Under the pieces are notes generated by a model, which searched no databases, was not told the DNA's origin, and saw only the letters and a program-made list of their open reading frames with translations. This document shows positions 1 to 10,171 of a stretch of 64,000 nt of DNA, one piece after another. Source of the DNA: Stutzerimonas stutzeri (GTDB lineage Bacteria; Pseudomonadota; Gammaproteobacteria; Pseudomonadales; Pseudomonadaceae). Numbering within the stretch: position 1 is the stretch's first letter; each line of letters opens with the position of its first letter. The stretch covers positions 3,224,001 to 3,288,000 of the forward strand of contig NZ_CP073105.1 in NCBI RefSeq assembly GCF_018138085.1, read 5' to 3'. The position numbers and the translations under genes were made by a program.

Positions 1-578
1 GTCAGCGGGATGGGTCCGCGATTCGGGCGCTCGCCGGGGAAGTAGATGTCGTGCAGGCCTTCGAGGTTGAGGTTGTGGGCCAGATTCAGCTCGACAATGA
101 TCTTGTCGGCGAATACCGCCAGGTTGGCAGAGTTGCCCACCGATGTCGTCGGAACGATATGGCCCTGCTCGGTAATGCTCACCGCCTCGACAATGGTCAC
201 GTCCGGGCGCTTGATCTGGTTGTTACGCATCTGCTCGACGGTGTGCGACAGGTGCTGGTCGATGAACATGACCTCGCCCTGGTTAATTGCCTTGCGCAGC
301 GTGGCGTCCGCCTGAAACGGCCCGCGACGTGCCAGCAGACCCGCTGCCGCCATCTTTCCGTCGAGATCGTTACCGAGGCTGGCACCGGTAATCAGGCTGA
401 TTTTCAGCTTCTCGTCTTTCGCACGATCGATCAGGGCCAAAGGCACCGCTTTCGCCTCACCCGCACGGGTAAAGCCGCTCATGCCGACGGTCATGCCGTC
501 GTGAATAAGAGTAGCCGCCTCATGGGCGCTCATGACCTTGCTCTGCAGGGAGGACAAGCGGATGCGATCGGAATACAT
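1..578 (-). CDS. Acetyl-CoA hydrolase / succinyl-CoA:acetate CoA-transferase family protein, C-terminus outside window
   Basis: The first 192 residues are present; the gene runs off the left edge. It begins MYSDRIRLSSLQSKVMSA, followed by a glycine-rich stretch (DGMTVGMSGFTRAGEAKAVP, residues 28-47) typical of the CoA-binding N-terminal domain of the Cat1/ScpC-type class I CoA-transferases. These cytoplasmic enzymes move CoA between acetate and succinate or hydrolyse acetyl-CoA. The family motif around the catalytic glutamate lies in the missing half, so transferase and hydrolase cannot be told apart. The gene is separated from the tRNA upstream of it by a strong hairpin and probably has its own promoter. 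The family call is solid; the exact reaction is inference. Confidence 0.8.
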   Translation of the reverse strand, partial: MYSDRIRLSSLQSKVMSAHEAATLIHDGMTVGMSGFTRAGEAKAVPLALIDRAKDEKLKISLITGASLGNDLDGKMAAAGLLARRGPFQADATLRKAINQGEVMFIDQHLSHTVEQMRNNQIKRPDVTIVEAVSITEQGHIVPTTSVGNSANLAVFADKIIVELNLAHNLNLEGLHDIYFPGERPNRGPIPL

Positions 579-719
579 TTGAGCCTCAAACCAACGGACA
601 ATCGGGAGGTCGCAGTCTATTACGTTTGATCTCGCCTCGTTCCCAGACCAAGGTCGTAGTGAAAAACGGCGGTTATAGCTATCCGATATAGGCGATTTCG
701 CATCTCATTTTTTGCAGGC

Positions 720-757
720 ATAAAAAAAGCCGGAATTCATCGAATTCCGGCTTTTTC
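720..757 (-). terminator. Intrinsic terminator downstream of tRNA-Lys
   Basis: A perfect 11-bp stem (AGCCGGAATTC pairing with GAATTCCGGCT, short ATC loop) is flanked by A and T runs on both sides, so it can work in either direction. It lies directly after the 3' end of the tRNA gene and ahead of the CoA-transferase gene, insulating the two. Confidence 0.85.
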
Positions 758-776
758 GCTCCCTAACGGGAGAATT

Positions 777-852
777 TGGTGGGTCGTGTAGGATTCGAAC
801 CTACGACCAATTGGTTAAAAGCCAACTGCTCTACCAACTGAGCTAACGACCC
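777..852 (-). tRNA. tRNA-Lys (anticodon TTT)
   Basis: Read on the minus strand this gives a 76-nt cloverleaf: acceptor GGGTCGT paired with ACGACCC, D arm around AGCTCAGTTGGTAGAGC, anticodon loop CTTTTAA with TTT, T arm with GGTTCGAATCC, and an encoded CCA tail. It decodes AAA and AAG. It sits between queC and a terminator and seems to be a single-gene transcript. There is no integrase gene beside it and no duplicated 3' end, so there is no sign of use as an attachment site within the window. Confidence 0.97.
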
Positions 853-864
853 GTTGCGGTGCGC

Positions 865-892
865 ATGATACTGATTTGATTAGTTAAATCAA
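865..892 (-). promoter_or_regulatory. Candidate sigma-70 promoter of tRNA-Lys
   Basis: On the minus strand TTGATT (892-887) and TATCAT (870-865) are separated by 16 nt, placing the start of transcription about 6 nt before the mature tRNA. The position fits well; the hexamers are each one or two bases off consensus. Confidence 0.5.
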
Positions 893-910
893 CGTTTATG
901 GTGAAAAAAG

Positions 911-1585
911 TTAACTGTAGCGCGTAGGGTCTACGATGCCGGCCTCTGCAAAGCCTGCAGCACGCAGACGACAGCTATCGCACTTGCCGCAGGCGCGACC
1001 GTCATGATCGGCCTGATAACAAGAGACGGTCATGGCGTAATCGACACCCAAACGAATACCGGTCTGGATGATCTGCGCCTTGCTCAGGTTCTGCAGCGGC
1101 GCACGAATAGTGAAGCCCTGCCCTTCCACACCAGCTTTCGTAGCCAGATTGGCCATCCGCTCGAAAGCCTCGACGAATGCCGGTCGGCAATCTGGGTAAC
1201 CGGAATAGTCGATCGCATTGACGCCGATGAAGATATCCCGCGCCCCGAGCACCTCGGCCCAGCCTAGTGCCAACGAGAGGAAAAGGCTGTTGCGCGCCGG
1301 CACATAAGTCACCGGAATGCCCTCTTCCTGGGCTTCCGGCACGGCGATGCTCTGGTCGGTCAGCGCCGAGCCGCCAATGCCATTCAGATTGATCCCGATC
1401 ACCTTGTGCTCGACTGCCTCCAACTGCGCAGCAACGCGCTCAGCCGCCTGCAATTCCGCGCGATGACGCTGGCCGTAATCGAAGCTCATGGTGTAGCAGG
1501 CATAGCCTTGTGCCTTGGCGATCGCGACCACGGTTGCGGAGTCGAGCCCGCCAGAGAGAAGAATCACCGCTTTGCTGTTTGTCAT
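911..1585 (-). CDS. queC: 7-cyano-7-deazaguanine synthase QueC
   Basis: A 224-residue ATP-dependent enzyme that converts 7-carboxy-7-deazaguanine to preQ0 in the queuosine tRNA-modification pathway. The PP-loop SGGLDS is at residues 11-16, and the C-terminal zinc site is visible as Cys189, Cys199, Cys202 and Cys205. The start chosen is [10 protein letters not shown], preceded by AGGTAACG; a longer open frame exists upstream but overlaps queE and has no family similarity. Gene and product length match the family. It follows queE on the same strand after about 50 nt, so the two probably form one transcript that supplies consecutive steps. Confidence 0.95.
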   Translation of the reverse strand: MTNSKAVILLSGGLDSATVVAIAKAQGYACYTMSFDYGQRHRAELQAAERVAAQLEAVEHKVIGINLNGIGGSALTDQSIAVPEAQEEGIPVTYVPARNSLFLSLALGWAEVLGARDIFIGVNAIDYSGYPDCRPAFVEAFERMANLATKAGVEGQGFTIRAPLQNLSKAQIIQTGIRLGVDYAMTVSCYQADHDGRACGKCDSCRLRAAGFAEAGIVDPTRYS

Positions 1586-1635
1586 TGTCGTTACCTGTCG
1601 AAAATCCGGGCTTCTACGAGATGACTCGATGAAAC

Positions 1636-2283
1636 TCAGTGGCCGGGCGCGTCGTTCCACAGCAGCTTGTGCAACTGAAGCTGCAACCGCACCGGAAGAT
1701 TGTCCGCGACGATCCACTCGGCCAGTGCGCGCGCGTCGACCTGACCGTGACTGGGGGAAAACAACACCTCACCGACGCGCTCATCCAGCCGATATTCGAT
1801 GAGTTTGGATACGGACCAGTCGTAGTCTTCGCGCGAGCAAATGACGAATTTCACCTGATCGTTGAGGGTCAGCTGAGCGATGTTTTCATATCGATTGCGA
1901 CCCACCTCGGCAGAGCCTGGCGTCTTGAGATCGACGACCCGACTCACCCGCCGATCGGTTTCGGAAATATCAAGCGCACCGCTGGTTTCCAGCGAGACGT
2001 CGTAACCGCGATCACAGAGTTGACGCAATAGCGCAACGCAGTTCGGCTGCGCCAATGGCTCTCCGCCAGTGACACATACATAGCGAGGCTTGTAGGAGGC
2101 GACCCGTTCCAGTATCCGGTCGAGCGACATGCTCTCGCCGCCGCTGAAAGCGTAGGCTGTGTCGCAATATTGACAACGCAGGGGGCAGCCGGTCAGGCGG
2201 ACGAACACCGTGGGCAAGCCACTGGTTCGCGTCTCCCCCTGCAACGAGAAGAAAATCTCGGTGATTCGCAGGGTTTCTTGCAT
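1636..2283 (-). CDS. queE: 7-carboxy-7-deazaguanine synthase QueE (radical SAM)
   Basis: A 215-residue radical SAM enzyme making 7-carboxy-7-deazaguanine from 6-carboxytetrahydropterin, the step before QueC. The iron-sulfur cluster motif CxxxCxxC is visible as CPLRCQYC (Cys33, Cys37, Cys40), preceded by FFSLQGE, a QueE hallmark near the N-terminus. The start chosen is [10 protein letters not shown]; eleven more residues are possible upstream but the family begins here. The terminator of the Tol-Pal operon lies just upstream, so queE-queC needs its own promoter in the short gap. Confidence 0.94.
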   Translation of the reverse strand: MQETLRITEIFFSLQGETRTSGLPTVFVRLTGCPLRCQYCDTAYAFSGGESMSLDRILERVASYKPRYVCVTGGEPLAQPNCVALLRQLCDRGYDVSLETSGALDISETDRRVSRVVDLKTPGSAEVGRNRYENIAQLTLNDQVKFVICSREDYDWSVSKLIEYRLDERVGEVLFSPSHGQVDARALAEWIVADNLPVRLQLQLHKLLWNDAPGH

Positions 2284-2351
2284 AAAGGCCACGGGCGTGA
2301 CGGCTAAACAGGCCATCCGCCTCCGTTGCGTAAAAGGGGCTGAGAGTCTAA

Positions 2352-2381
2352 CGAAAAACCCGCCGTTAGGGCGGGTTTTGT
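2352..2381 (-). terminator. Intrinsic terminator of the tol-pal operon
   Basis: AAAACCCGCC-GTTA-GGGCGGGTTTT: a GC-rich stem with a GTTA loop and A/T runs on both sides, about 25 nt after the cpoB stop codon on the minus strand. Confidence 0.85.
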
Positions 2382-2403
2382 TGGTCTGCGCCGGCTTATC
2401 GGC

Positions 2404-3231
2404 CTATCGACTGAGTTGACGCTGGGCCAGCTGGGCGGCAGAACTGTTCGGGTAGTCCGCAATGACCTGGCGGAGAATGCCGTTGGCCTTGTCCCGATTG
2501 CCCAGGCGAATCTCGACATCCGCCAGCTTGTAAAGCGAATCCGGCACCTTGTTGTGTTGCGGATACGCCTGAGAAACACGCGCGAATGCTTGTCCCGCGC
2601 CTTGCAGATCGCCCTTGGCGAGATTCACCTCACCCAGCCAATACTGCGCATTGCCCGCATAGGGGCTATTGGGATATTTACGCAAGAAGGCGGAAAAAGC
2701 CTGGCTGGCCTTATCGAAATCCTTCGCCTTGATCAGATCAAACGCAGCGTCGTAATAGAGCTTCTCCTTTTCAGGATCGGCTGACTGACTATTCGCCGCG
2801 CCTTGCGCTGGCGCACCCACAGGCGCCTGTACGGGACCACTGGCGTCGATTGCACCCGTGGCCGAAGAATCCTGGCTAACCGATCTGCCCGAAGAGGCAG
2901 CGGATAAGCGACTGTCCAAATCCTGGTAACGCTCCAGCCCTTCCTGTTTCAGACGCTGGATCTCGTTCTGTTGCACTTCGAGCATGCCGCGCAGTTGAGC
3001 GATTTCTTCCTGCATCTGCTGCAACTGAACGAAGAGCATACCCTGCGCCGAAGACGGAGCCGATGCTCCGCCTCCGACATAGGCACCGCCAGTTTCCGCA
3101 CCGGAAGGGTAATTCGTCTCAGGCGCGCCACCTTGGGCTTGCGAGTCGTAATCCACTACCGGGACCTGGGCCGCCGCAAAAAGCGGCAGGCCAAGCGCAA
3201 TAAGCGTCAGAGCGTAACGGTGCTTGAGCAT
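2404..3231 (-). CDS. cpoB: Cell division coordinator CpoB (YbgF)
   Basis: A 275-residue periplasmic protein that links the Tol-Pal machine to septal peptidoglycan synthesis by PBP1B. A signal peptide ends near residue 21 (LPLFAAAQ). Residues of about 60-100 form the predicted trimerising coiled coil (LQQMQEEIAQLRGML and following heptads), then a Ser/Gly/Ala-rich linker, and from about residue 155 a TPR domain (YYDAAFDLIKAKDFDKASQ and two further repeats). It is the last gene of the ybgC-tolQRAB-pal-cpoB operon, starting 6 nt after pal ends, with a terminator right behind it. Confidence 0.93.
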   Translation of the reverse strand: MLKHRYALTLIALGLPLFAAAQVPVVDYDSQAQGGAPETNYPSGAETGGAYVGGGASAPSSAQGMLFVQLQQMQEEIAQLRGMLEVQQNEIQRLKQEGLERYQDLDSRLSAASSGRSVSQDSSATGAIDASGPVQAPVGAPAQGAANSQSADPEKEKLYYDAAFDLIKAKDFDKASQAFSAFLRKYPNSPYAGNAQYWLGEVNLAKGDLQGAGQAFARVSQAYPQHNKVPDSLYKLADVEIRLGNRDKANGILRQVIADYPNSSAAQLAQRQLSR

Positions 3232-3237
3232 GGCTTA

Positions 3238-3744
3238 TTACTTACGCAGCTCAACGCGGCGGTTCTGGGCCCAGGACTGCTCGTCGTTACCCATGGCAAC
3301 CGGACGCTCTTCGCCGTAGGAAACCAGTTCCAGCTGAGCAGGGGAAACGCCCTGCAGAACCAGGTAGCGCTGAACGGCTTTGGCACGACGCTCGCCAAGA
3401 GCCATGTTGTATTCGCGGGTACCGCGCTCGTCGGTGTGACCTTCCAGAACGACACGATTGCCGGCGGACTTCAGGTCCTTGGCGTGAACGTCCAGAGCGC
3501 GCATGGCTTCCGGTTTCAGGTCGGAGCTGTCGTACTCGAAGTAGAAGGTGGTGATGGCGCGCAGGGCAGCTTCTTCGCCGCTCATGCTGCCGTCGACAGC
3601 ACCGCTGTCAGCACCGTAACCAGCGTTCGGATCGATGGCGGACGAACCTTCGCCCGAATCATCGCCGCCTTTGGACGAACAACCAACAGCGACGGCCATA
3701 GCCAGCGCCAGCGCAGCGAACTTACCGAATTTCAGCATTTCCAT
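3238..3744 (-). CDS. pal: Peptidoglycan-associated lipoprotein Pal (OprL)
   Basis: A 168-residue outer-membrane lipoprotein that binds peptidoglycan and TolB. The signal peptide ends in the lipobox AVGC with Cys22 as the lipidated residue. The C-terminal OmpA-like domain is clear: [19 protein letters not shown] contains the diaminopimelate-binding Asp and Arg residues. Start [10 protein letters not shown] was chosen as in P. aeruginosa OprL; a start three codons upstream is possible. Length and sequence are almost identical to the P. aeruginosa protein as I remember it. Confidence 0.96.
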   Translation of the reverse strand: MEMLKFGKFAALALAMAVAVGCSSKGGDDSGEGSSAIDPNAGYGADSGAVDGSMSGEEAALRAITTFYFEYDSSDLKPEAMRALDVHAKDLKSAGNRVVLEGHTDERGTREYNMALGERRAKAVQRYLVLQGVSPAQLELVSYGEERPVAMGNDEQSWAQNRRVELRK

Positions 3745-3792
3745 GTGTAACAACCCCAGGTGTGTTTTTGGTTAGTAAAGCGTTGTACCGCA

Positions 3793-5094
3793 TCAGTTCA
3801 GGTAAGGGGACCACGATGGCTCACGGACTTCGCCTTGAGCAGTAGGAAGCGGGAGCCTAACTCGACCATTGATGGATACGAGCATCAAGACTCCCCGGCC
3901 CTGCTGGCGGGTCGCGTAGATTAGCATGGTGCCATTAGGCGCAACAGTGGGCGACTCATCTAAACTGGTTTCAGAGAGCAACCGCAAATTGCCGCGCTGC
4001 AGGTCCTGTGCCGCCACCTTGAAGTTGGTGTAGCCGTCCTGACGATGAATCATTACCAAGGTCTTCTCGTCCGCGGAGAGCTTTGGGTTGGCATTGTAAT
4101 TACCAACGAAAGTCACCCGCTCGGCATTGTTGCTGCCCAGACGTTGCTTGTAGATCTGCGGCTTGCCAGCGCGATCGGACGTGAAGTAAATGGTTTGACC
4201 GTCGGCGCCCCAGAAAGGCTCCGTATCGATCGCATAGTGATTGGTAAGCCGCTGCAGCTGCCGCGACCCCAGGTCCATGACATAGATCTCCGGGTTGCCA
4301 TCCTTCGACAACACGAACGCCAGGCGATTGCCGTCCGGCGAGAACGCTGGCGCGCCGTTGAGCCCTTCGAAATTGGTGATCTGCTCGCGACGGCCGGTAT
4401 CGATGTGCTGCATGAAGATACGCGGGCGCTTCTGCTCGAACGAGACATAGGCGATGCGACGTCCGTCCGGCGAATAACGCGGCGAAAGAATGGGTTCGCG
4501 CGACTGCAACAGGGTGACCGCACGCGCACCGTCATAGTCCGAGCGCTGCAAGGTGTAGCGCGTATTCGCCCCGCCAAGACGCTCGACCGTGACGTAAAGC
4601 AGTCGGGTAGAGAACGCCCCCTTGATGCCGGTCAGCTTCTCGAACGCCTGGTCGGCGGCGAAATGCGCCATGTCTCGCAACTGGTCCTGGCCGCCGCCCA
4701 CGGTACCGGTCATGACCTGTTGCTCGGTGGCGACGTTGAACACTTCGTAGCGGATCTGCAGCTTGCCGGCGGACGGCGTGATGTCACCGACCATGACGTA
4801 CTGCGCACCCAGCGCCTTCCAGTCGCGGAAAATGATTTCGCTGCCGCGGCTGGGCATGCTGATCATGTTCTGCTTCGGTATGGGTTGAAAGATACCGGTG
4901 TTACGCATGTCGTTGCCGATGATCTCGGCCATGTCGTCCGGCAGCACCGTTCCGCCCTGCCAACCGAACGGCACCACGGCGATAGGAATCGCACGATCGG
5001 CACCGCTGGTAACGACGATGTTCTTCTCCTGGGCCATTGCAGTGCCCAGCACGAACAGGAGAAGGACAGTGAAACCTCGAAGGTAATTGATCAC
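3793..5094 (-). CDS. tolB: Tol-Pal translocation protein TolB
   Basis: A 433-residue periplasmic protein, the usual TolB length. It has a signal peptide (cleavage near AMAQ), an N-terminal domain around residues 25-160 and a six-bladed beta-propeller with repeats such as [16 protein letters not shown] and [21 protein letters not shown]. TolB shuttles between Pal and TolA. The start is GTG, which forms a GTGA overlap with the tolA stop codon, indicating translational coupling. The order tolA-tolB-pal-cpoB is the standard operon. Confidence 0.96.
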   Translation of the reverse strand: MINYLRGFTVLLLFVLGTAMAQEKNIVVTSGADRAIPIAVVPFGWQGGTVLPDDMAEIIGNDMRNTGIFQPIPKQNMISMPSRGSEIIFRDWKALGAQYVMVGDITPSAGKLQIRYEVFNVATEQQVMTGTVGGGQDQLRDMAHFAADQAFEKLTGIKGAFSTRLLYVTVERLGGANTRYTLQRSDYDGARAVTLLQSREPILSPRYSPDGRRIAYVSFEQKRPRIFMQHIDTGRREQITNFEGLNGAPAFSPDGNRLAFVLSKDGNPEIYVMDLGSRQLQRLTNHYAIDTEPFWGADGQTIYFTSDRAGKPQIYKQRLGSNNAERVTFVGNYNANPKLSADEKTLVMIHRQDGYTNFKVAAQDLQRGNLRLLSETSLDESPTVAPNGTMLIYATRQQGRGVLMLVSINGRVRLPLPTAQGEVREPSWSPYLN

Positions 5095-6146
5095 AACGCT
5101 AGATCCTCAGGCGTAAATGTCATCTTGAACGAGCGGTACGGCTGAAAATCCTGAGCAGAGAGGCCCTGCATCTCGGTCAGCCGACCGATATTCTTAACTG
5201 CTGCAACCGCCGAATTGTCGAATGGCGCATCGCCGCTTGAACGTGAAACAGTGACGGAGGTGATAGTGCCATCCGGCAACATGTTGACCTGCAGCGTAAC
5301 CGACATGTTGTTGCGCGCCGAGGGCGGTCGACTCCAACCTTCCGCGGCACGCAGGCGAATCAGATCATCGAAATTGCCGGCCACCTGATCACCCTGGGTA
5401 TCGGCCATCGCCTGCTGCCGCTCGGTGCTATCGGACAACAGCTCGGCAAGCGCTTGAGCCTTCTTGTCCTCGGCAGCCTTACGCGCGGCCTCGGCCGCAG
5501 CCTTCTTCTTCGCCTCCTCGGCGGACTTTTTCTTCGCAGCTTCGGCAGCCGCCTTCTTCTTGGCTTCCTCAGCCGCTTTTTTCTTGGCTTCCTCAGCCGC
5601 TTTTTTCTTGGCTTGCTCGGCGGCCGCTTTTTTCTTCGCTTCCTCGGCAGCCTTTTTCTTCTCCGCCTCTTCGGCCGCTTTTTTCTTCGCCGCTTCGTCA
5701 GCAGCTTTCTTTTTGGCGATATCGGCCTGTTTTTTCTGTTCGGCCTGTTTAGCCTCTTCGGCCTTCTTCACCTCGGCGGCCTTCTTGGCAGCCTCAGCCT
5801 TCGCTGCCTCGGCCTTTCGAGCCTCATCAGCCTTTTTTTGTTCCGCAGCTTTAGCGGCAGCCTGTTTTTGCTGCTCGACCTTGCGCTGCTCCATCTGCTC
5901 GGTTTCGTACTGTTTGGCAGCCGTCTTCTGCGCCTCGCCGGCAATCTTCTGGTTGGTCTGCGTCTTGGCCTGGCTTTGCGACTTGAGCTGGTACAAGGTC
6001 GCCTGAACGATCGGTTTGGAAGGCGGCAGCTCAGGCGTCATGGCGAAGCTGACGAAGAGCATTCCGAAAATGATGACGTGCAGCCCAACCGCCAGAATGG
6101 TGGGCCAGTAAAGACTTTCCGAGCGCGAACGTTCCGGATGTGGCAT
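5091..6146 (-). CDS. tolA: TolA, energy-transducing inner-membrane protein of the Tol-Pal system
   Basis: A 351-residue protein with the three TolA domains. One membrane helix near residues 15-36 ([16 protein letters not shown]) anchors it and contacts TolQR. Domain II (about residues 75-235) is a very Ala/Lys/Glu-rich helix built from [17 protein letters not shown] repeats that spans the periplasm. Domain III (about 245-351, with [14 protein letters not shown] and [12 protein letters not shown]) binds TolB and is the usual entry point of filamentous phage and colicins. The start chosen is the ATG at 6146, overlapping the tolR stop by one base (TGATG); a GTG one codon earlier is also possible. 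Confidence 0.95.
   Translation of the reverse strand: MPHPERSRSESLYWPTILAVGLHVIIFGMLFVSFAMTPELPPSKPIVQATLYQLKSQSQAKTQTNQKIAGEAQKTAAKQYETEQMEQRKVEQQKQAAAKAAEQKKADEARKAEAAKAEAAKKAAEVKKAEEAKQAEQKKQADIAKKKAADEAAKKKAAEEAEKKKAAEEAKKKAAAEQAKKKAAEEAKKKAAEEAKKKAAAEAAKKKSAEEAKKKAAAEAARKAAEDKKAQALAELLSDSTERQQAMADTQGDQVAGNFDDLIRLRAAEGWSRPPSARNNMSVTLQVNMLPDGTITSVTVSRSSGDAPFDNSAVAAVKNIGRLTEMQGLSAQDFQPYRSFKMTFTPEDLAL
5470..5930 (-). repeat. Low-complexity Ala/Lys/Glu repeat inside tolA
   Basis: Imperfect tandem copies of a 24-nt unit such as GCCGCTTTTTTCTTGGCTTC on the plus strand encode [19 protein letters not shown] helix. Long purine runs on the coding strand and near-identical neighbouring units make this stretch liable to slippage in whole codons, which would change only the length of the periplasmic helix. 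Confidence 0.7.
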
Positions 6147-6598
6147 CACGGCGCCTCGGTTATCAGGCCGACATTGCCTACGCCTGCTTCCTGCAGCCCA
6201 CCCATGGCAGCCATCACCGAACCATAGTCCACCGCCTTGTCGCCGCGCACGAATACCTGCACCTGCTTACCCTGGCTGCGGTTCTGGTTCATGATCGCGG
6301 TCACCGCCTTGGTCATCTCGCCGAGGGTCAGCGCCTTGTCCTGAACGGTTTCCGTGTCGACCTCGGTGCCCATGTTCCAGTAATAGCTTTTGTCGGCCTT
6401 GATCGAGATGGTCAAGACGCGCGCATCGTTGTCCTGAGGCAGGACCTCGCTGCTGACTTTCGGCAGATCGACCTTGACGCCCTGATTGAGCATCGGCGCG
6501 GTCACCATGAAAATGACCAGCAGCACCAGCATCACGTCGATGTACGGAACCACGTTCATTTCGGCGACAGGTTTGCGTCTGTTGCGAATTCTAGCCAT
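6146..6598 (-). CDS. tolR: TolR, proton-channel subunit of the Tol-Pal system
   Basis: A 150-residue ExbD/TolR protein. It has one membrane helix ([19 protein letters not shown], about residues 19-37) containing the conserved Asp of the proton path (the D of YIDVML) and a periplasmic domain ending VGLITEAP. With TolQ it uses the proton gradient to drive TolA. The start [10 protein letters not shown] is placed 11 nt after the tolQ stop with GAGG upstream; five more codons in frame would overlap tolQ. It couples to tolA through a one-base overlap. Confidence 0.95.
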   Translation of the reverse strand: MARIRNRRKPVAEMNVVPYIDVMLVLLVIFMVTAPMLNQGVKVDLPKVSSEVLPQDNDARVLTISIKADKSYYWNMGTEVDTETVQDKALTLGEMTKAVTAIMNQNRSQGKQVQVFVRGDKAVDYGSVMAAMGGLQEAGVGNVGLITEAP

Positions 6599-6609
6599 GG
6601 CCTGCGGCC

Positions 6610-7302
6610 TCAATCTTCAGTGGTGTGAACTTTACGATGCAGAATCGCCTGGAACTCGTCGGCAAAGGTGTAATAGCGGCCGATGAGCATCTCACCACGC
6701 GCCGAGAAGCGGTTGTAAGCGATGACTGCCGGGATCGCGGCGAACAGGCCGATGGCAGTAGCGATCAGCGCTTCGGCGATGCCGGGCGCCACGGTCGCCA
6801 GGGTCGCCTGCTGGACCTGCGCCAGTCCGCGAAACGAGTTCATGATTCCCCAAACGGTACCGAACAGGCCGATATAAGGGCTGGTTGAACCAACTGTCGC
6901 GAGAAACGGCAGGCTCTGATCGAGCTTCTCTTCTTCTCGCGAAATAGCCACTCGCATGGCACGGTTGACGCCATCCATCACCGCGTCCGGGTCCACTCCC
7001 GGCTGTTGGCGCAGACGGGAGAATTCCTTGAAGCCGGCACGAAAGATCTGCTCGACGCCAGAGTCGGGATCAGGATTGCTGCCGGCTTGCCGATAGAGCT
7101 TGGACAGATCGATTCCCGACCAGAAGCGTTCCTCGAATGCATCCAGGGACCGCTTGGCGGCACGAAGCATGCTGCCGCGCTGGAAAATCAGGATCCATGA
7201 CATCACCGAGGCGCCTACCAGGATCAACATCACCAACTGAACCACAAAGCTGGCGTTGCTGATCAGGCTCCACATGGACATATGATCGACGTTGGCTTCC
7301 AC
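6610..7302 (-). CDS. tolQ: TolQ, proton-channel subunit of the Tol-Pal system
   Basis: A 230-residue MotA/TolQ/ExbB-family inner-membrane protein with three helices: one near residues 15-38 and two towards the C-terminus, in the highly conserved segments [20 protein letters not shown] and [19 protein letters not shown]. It forms the pentameric channel around TolR. The start is GTG, with AGGAGA 6-7 nt upstream, beginning two bases after the ybgC stop. Length and sequence match the Pseudomonas TolQ family. Confidence 0.96.
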   Translation of the reverse strand: MEANVDHMSMWSLISNASFVVQLVMLILVGASVMSWILIFQRGSMLRAAKRSLDAFEERFWSGIDLSKLYRQAGSNPDPDSGVEQIFRAGFKEFSRLRQQPGVDPDAVMDGVNRAMRVAISREEEKLDQSLPFLATVGSTSPYIGLFGTVWGIMNSFRGLAQVQQATLATVAPGIAEALIATAIGLFAAIPAVIAYNRFSARGEMLIGRYYTFADEFQAILHRKVHTTED

Positions 7303-7304
7303 GC

Positions 7305-7748
7305 TTACTCTCCTGCTGGGGGTAGGCCCGACCCGGCGAAAGCTGCTCGCAGCCCTTCGGGAATGGAACGGGGTTTCAAACTCTCGGTGCGCACGCAGGC
7401 CACCACGAACTGCCCTTCGCAGAGCAGCAGATCATCCTTCGCTCGCCGTACCTGCTGCTTGAACCGCAGGCTTGCGCGCTTCATCTCTATCACTTCAGCC
7501 GACACCAGCAACTCATCGTCCAACCTGGCGGGCGCGTGGTATCGCGCCTCGCTGGAATGCACGACGAAAAGCAGGTCTTCACCCACCAGCTGCGACTGGG
7601 CGAAACCCAGGCTGCGCAACCGCTCGGTACGGGCCCGCTCCATGAACTTGAGATAATTGACGTAATAAACGATACCGCCCGCGTCGGTGTCCTCGTAATA
7701 GACACGACACCGATGGAGGAACGGTTGAGCATGTGATTCCGCGCGCAT
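7305..7748 (-). CDS. ybgC: Tol-Pal system-associated acyl-CoA thioesterase YbgC
   Basis: A 147-residue hot-dog-fold thioesterase. The 4-hydroxybenzoyl-CoA thioesterase-type motif [20 protein letters not shown] is at about residues 15-34, and its Asp is the expected catalytic residue. YbgC hydrolyses short-chain acyl-CoA and contacts acyl carrier protein and phospholipid enzymes; its role in Tol function is not settled. The start [10 protein letters not shown] was chosen from family length; no strong ribosome-binding site precedes it. It is the first gene of the tol operon. Confidence 0.92.
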   Translation of the reverse strand: MRAESHAQPFLHRCRVYYEDTDAGGIVYYVNYLKFMERARTERLRSLGFAQSQLVGEDLLFVVHSSEARYHAPARLDDELLVSAEVIEMKRASLRFKQQVRRAKDDLLLCEGQFVVACVRTESLKPRSIPEGLRAAFAGSGLPPAGE

Positions 7749-7798
7749 ACTAGTGCCAGGCCCTGCAAATGCCAATCGGGTGTGACAAAGATTTTTTC

Positions 7799-8851
7799 TC
7801 ACTCGGTATCGCCGCTGAAAAGGTCTGCGATCGGCGAGTCAGCCATGCGTTTCGGCAGGTTCAAACCGAAGTGCAGATAGGCGTGGCGGGTGACGACACG
7901 TCCGCGCGGAGTGCGCATGATGTAGCCCTGCTGAATGAGATAAGGCTCGAGCACATCTTCGATGGTATGCCGCTCCTCGCTGATCGCAGCGGCGAGGCTG
8001 TCGATACCTACCGGCCCACCGTCGAACTTTTCGATGAGCGTCAGCAGCAGGCGGCGATCCTGATGATCCAGGCCGCGCTCGTCGACATCGAGCATGTTCA
8101 GCGCCATGTCGGCGGTGCCACGCGAGATCTCGCCATTGCCGCGCACCTCGGCGAAGTCGCGCACCCGGCGCAACAGACGATTGGCGATACGCGGCGTCCC
8201 CCGTGCACGTCGCGCGATCTCGACAGCACCGTCGGCTTCTATGGGCAGACCAAGGATGCCCGCCGACCGGGCGACGATGGTCGCCAGGTCGGCGGTGGAA
8301 TAGAACTCGAGACGTTGCACGATCCCGAAGCGATCACGCAGCGGATTGGTCAGCATACCGGCCCGCGTGGTGGCGCCGACCAATGTAAACGGCGGCAGGT
8401 CGAGCTTGATCGAACGCGCAGCGGGCCCCTCGCCAATCATGATGTCGAGCTGGAAGTCCTCCATTGCCGGATACAGCACTTCTTCGACGATGGGCGACAG
8501 CCGGTGAATCTCGTCTACAAAGAGGACGTCACCTTCTTCCAGGTTAGTCAACAATGCGGCGAGATCACCCGGACGCTCAAGCACCGGACCGGACGTGCTC
8601 TTGATCGATACGCCCATTTCCTGCGCGATGATATTGGCCAGCGTGGTCTTGCCGAGCCCTGGCGGACCGAAAATCAGCGTGTGATCCAGCGCTTCCTTGC
8701 GCGCCCGGGCGGCACGAATGAAGAGATCCATCTGCTCGCGCACGACTGGCTGCCCGATGTAATCGGCCAGGCTCAGCGGGCGGATGGCGCGGTCGAACTG
8801 CTCCTCGCGGTCACGACCGGTAGCGGTAATCAGACGATCTGCTTCGATCAC
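7799..8851 (-). CDS. ruvB: Holliday junction branch migration helicase subunit RuvB
   Basis: A 350-residue AAA+ motor that drives branch migration with RuvA. Walker A is [13 protein letters not shown], Walker B is LFVDEIHR, the sensor region reads [20 protein letters not shown], and a winged-helix C-terminus ends the protein ([20 protein letters not shown]). The start is GTG, sharing its first base pair region with the ruvA stop (TAGTG), so translation is coupled. It lies 50 nt upstream of ybgC in the same direction. Confidence 0.97.
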   Translation of the reverse strand: MIEADRLITATGRDREEQFDRAIRPLSLADYIGQPVVREQMDLFIRAARARKEALDHTLIFGPPGLGKTTLANIIAQEMGVSIKSTSGPVLERPGDLAALLTNLEEGDVLFVDEIHRLSPIVEEVLYPAMEDFQLDIMIGEGPAARSIKLDLPPFTLVGATTRAGMLTNPLRDRFGIVQRLEFYSTADLATIVARSAGILGLPIEADGAVEIARRARGTPRIANRLLRRVRDFAEVRGNGEISRGTADMALNMLDVDERGLDHQDRRLLLTLIEKFDGGPVGIDSLAAAISEERHTIEDVLEPYLIQQGYIMRTPRGRVVTRHAYLHFGLNLPKRMADSPIADLFSGDTE

Positions 8852-9456
8852 TAGACCATTCCCTTGAGTGCACGGCGGATCAGGTCTTCACTGCTCAAAT
8901 CGTCTTCCTGTACGGCGGATACGGCACGGCTGGCCTCTTGCGGCTTGAAGCCCAGCGAGATCAGGGCGCTGACGGCATCGCTCTCGGCGCTTGAGACTGC
9001 CACAGCGCCCCTGGGTTCCACCACCAGGGTGGCGATGGACGGCATATTCTCCCAGGCTTTGAAGCGGTCCTTGAGTTCGACCAGCAAACGCTCGGCGGTC
9101 TTCTTGCCCACGCCGGGAATCTTGACCAGCACGGAGGTATCCTGCGCTTGAACACAGCGCACAAGTTCGTCGACCTCAAGCCCCGACATCAGCGCCAGCG
9201 CCAGCTTGGGGCCCACTCCGTTGAGGCGGATCAGCTCGCGAAACAGTTCGCGATCGCGCTTCTCGGCGAAGCCATACAACAGGTGCGCATCCTCACGCAC
9301 CACCAGGTGGGTGTGCAGCGTCAGCGTCTCGCCTGTGGCGGGCAGACGATACAGCGTGGTCATGGGCACCTCGACTTCGTAGCCGACGCCGTTCACGTCC
9401 AGTATCAGGTGCGGCGGCTGCTTTTCAGCCAGGATCCCGCGCAAACGTCCTATCAC
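8851..9456 (-). CDS. ruvA: Holliday junction branch migration complex subunit RuvA
   Basis: A 201-residue protein, the standard length. The OB-fold N-terminus starts [18 protein letters not shown]; the two helix-hairpin-helix motifs follow ([18 protein letters not shown] and [18 protein letters not shown]), and the C-terminal domain III ([18 protein letters not shown]) regulates RuvB. The start is GTG, chosen because the family begins exactly here and AGAGGA lies upstream. Longer in-frame sequence upstream shows no family match. Confidence 0.97.
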   Translation of the reverse strand: MIGRLRGILAEKQPPHLILDVNGVGYEVEVPMTTLYRLPATGETLTLHTHLVVREDAHLLYGFAEKRDRELFRELIRLNGVGPKLALALMSGLEVDELVRCVQAQDTSVLVKIPGVGKKTAERLLVELKDRFKAWENMPSIATLVVEPRGAVAVSSAESDAVSALISLGFKPQEASRAVSAVQEDDLSSEDLIRRALKGMV

Positions 9457-9542
9457 TGTGATGCATCCTCTTTCGGCCAGCAGCAAGAGGCAGACCGGTA
9501 AGTTATTTCCGAGCCCAGCATGCAAGAGTCAGGGCAAGAGCG

Positions 9543-10067
9543 TTACAGGCGCAGGCGCCCGCCGCGCCGCTTGGCGCCGGAAAGACCATGCGGAATCAGG
9601 CTCTGCCGATGATGGGCATGACACAAGGCGATAGCCAGGGCATCCGATGCGTCGATCTGAGGCTTCTGCACCAGTTTCAGCAAATGCATGACCATCATCT
9701 GCACCTGCTGCTTGTCGGCCCCGCCGGTCCCGGCAATCGCCTGCTTGACCTGAGTGGCCGTGTATTCAGCAATCTCCAGCCCCTGCTCTACGGCGGCCAC
9801 GATCGCGGCACCCCGCGCCTGCCCCAGTTTGAGAGCGGAATCGGCATTGCGCGCCATGAACACCTGCTCGATGCCCATGGTCACGGGACCGTGCAGGCGA
9901 ATCACCTCGCTGACGCCCACGAACACGGCCTGCAAGCGAGCGGCCAGCTCGCCACTGCCAGTACGGATACAGCCCGAGGCCACATATTCGCAGTTGCGAC
10001 CGTTATCCCTGACCACGCCGTAGCCGGTAATCCGTGAGCCGGGGTCGATTCCGAGAATAAGCGTCAT
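9543..10067 (-). CDS. ruvC: Holliday junction resolvase RuvC
   Basis: A 174-residue endonuclease that cuts four-way junctions held by RuvAB. It begins [17 protein letters not shown] with the first catalytic Asp (Asp8), and the family segments [20 protein letters not shown] and [16 protein letters not shown] carry further metal-binding acidic residues. About 85 nt separate it from ruvA, so ruvC-ruvA-ruvB probably form one operon. A terminator upstream of it isolates it from yebC. Confidence 0.96.
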   Translation of the reverse strand: MTLILGIDPGSRITGYGVVRDNGRNCEYVASGCIRTGSGELAARLQAVFVGVSEVIRLHGPVTMGIEQVFMARNADSALKLGQARGAAIVAAVEQGLEIAEYTATQVKQAIAGTGGADKQQVQMMVMHLLKLVQKPQIDASDALAIALCHAHHRQSLIPHGLSGAKRRGGRLRL

Positions 10068-10171
10068 GCCGTCGCCATACTGTCTATTTATCCAGCCGCC
10101 AGTATAAGGAGCTCGACGCATGGCGGCCAGCGGGATAACGAGGCGCGAACATCTGTCGAAAACAGGCCAAC

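Noticed and set aside
777..852. tRNA-Lys as an integration site of a mobile element
   Set aside because: No integrase, no duplicated tRNA 3' end and only core genes on both sides within the window.
5454..6227. Leu/Phe-rich open frames antisense to tolA
   Set aside because: They mirror the Ala/Lys/Glu repeats of TolA. The hydrophobic look is an artefact of strand reversal.
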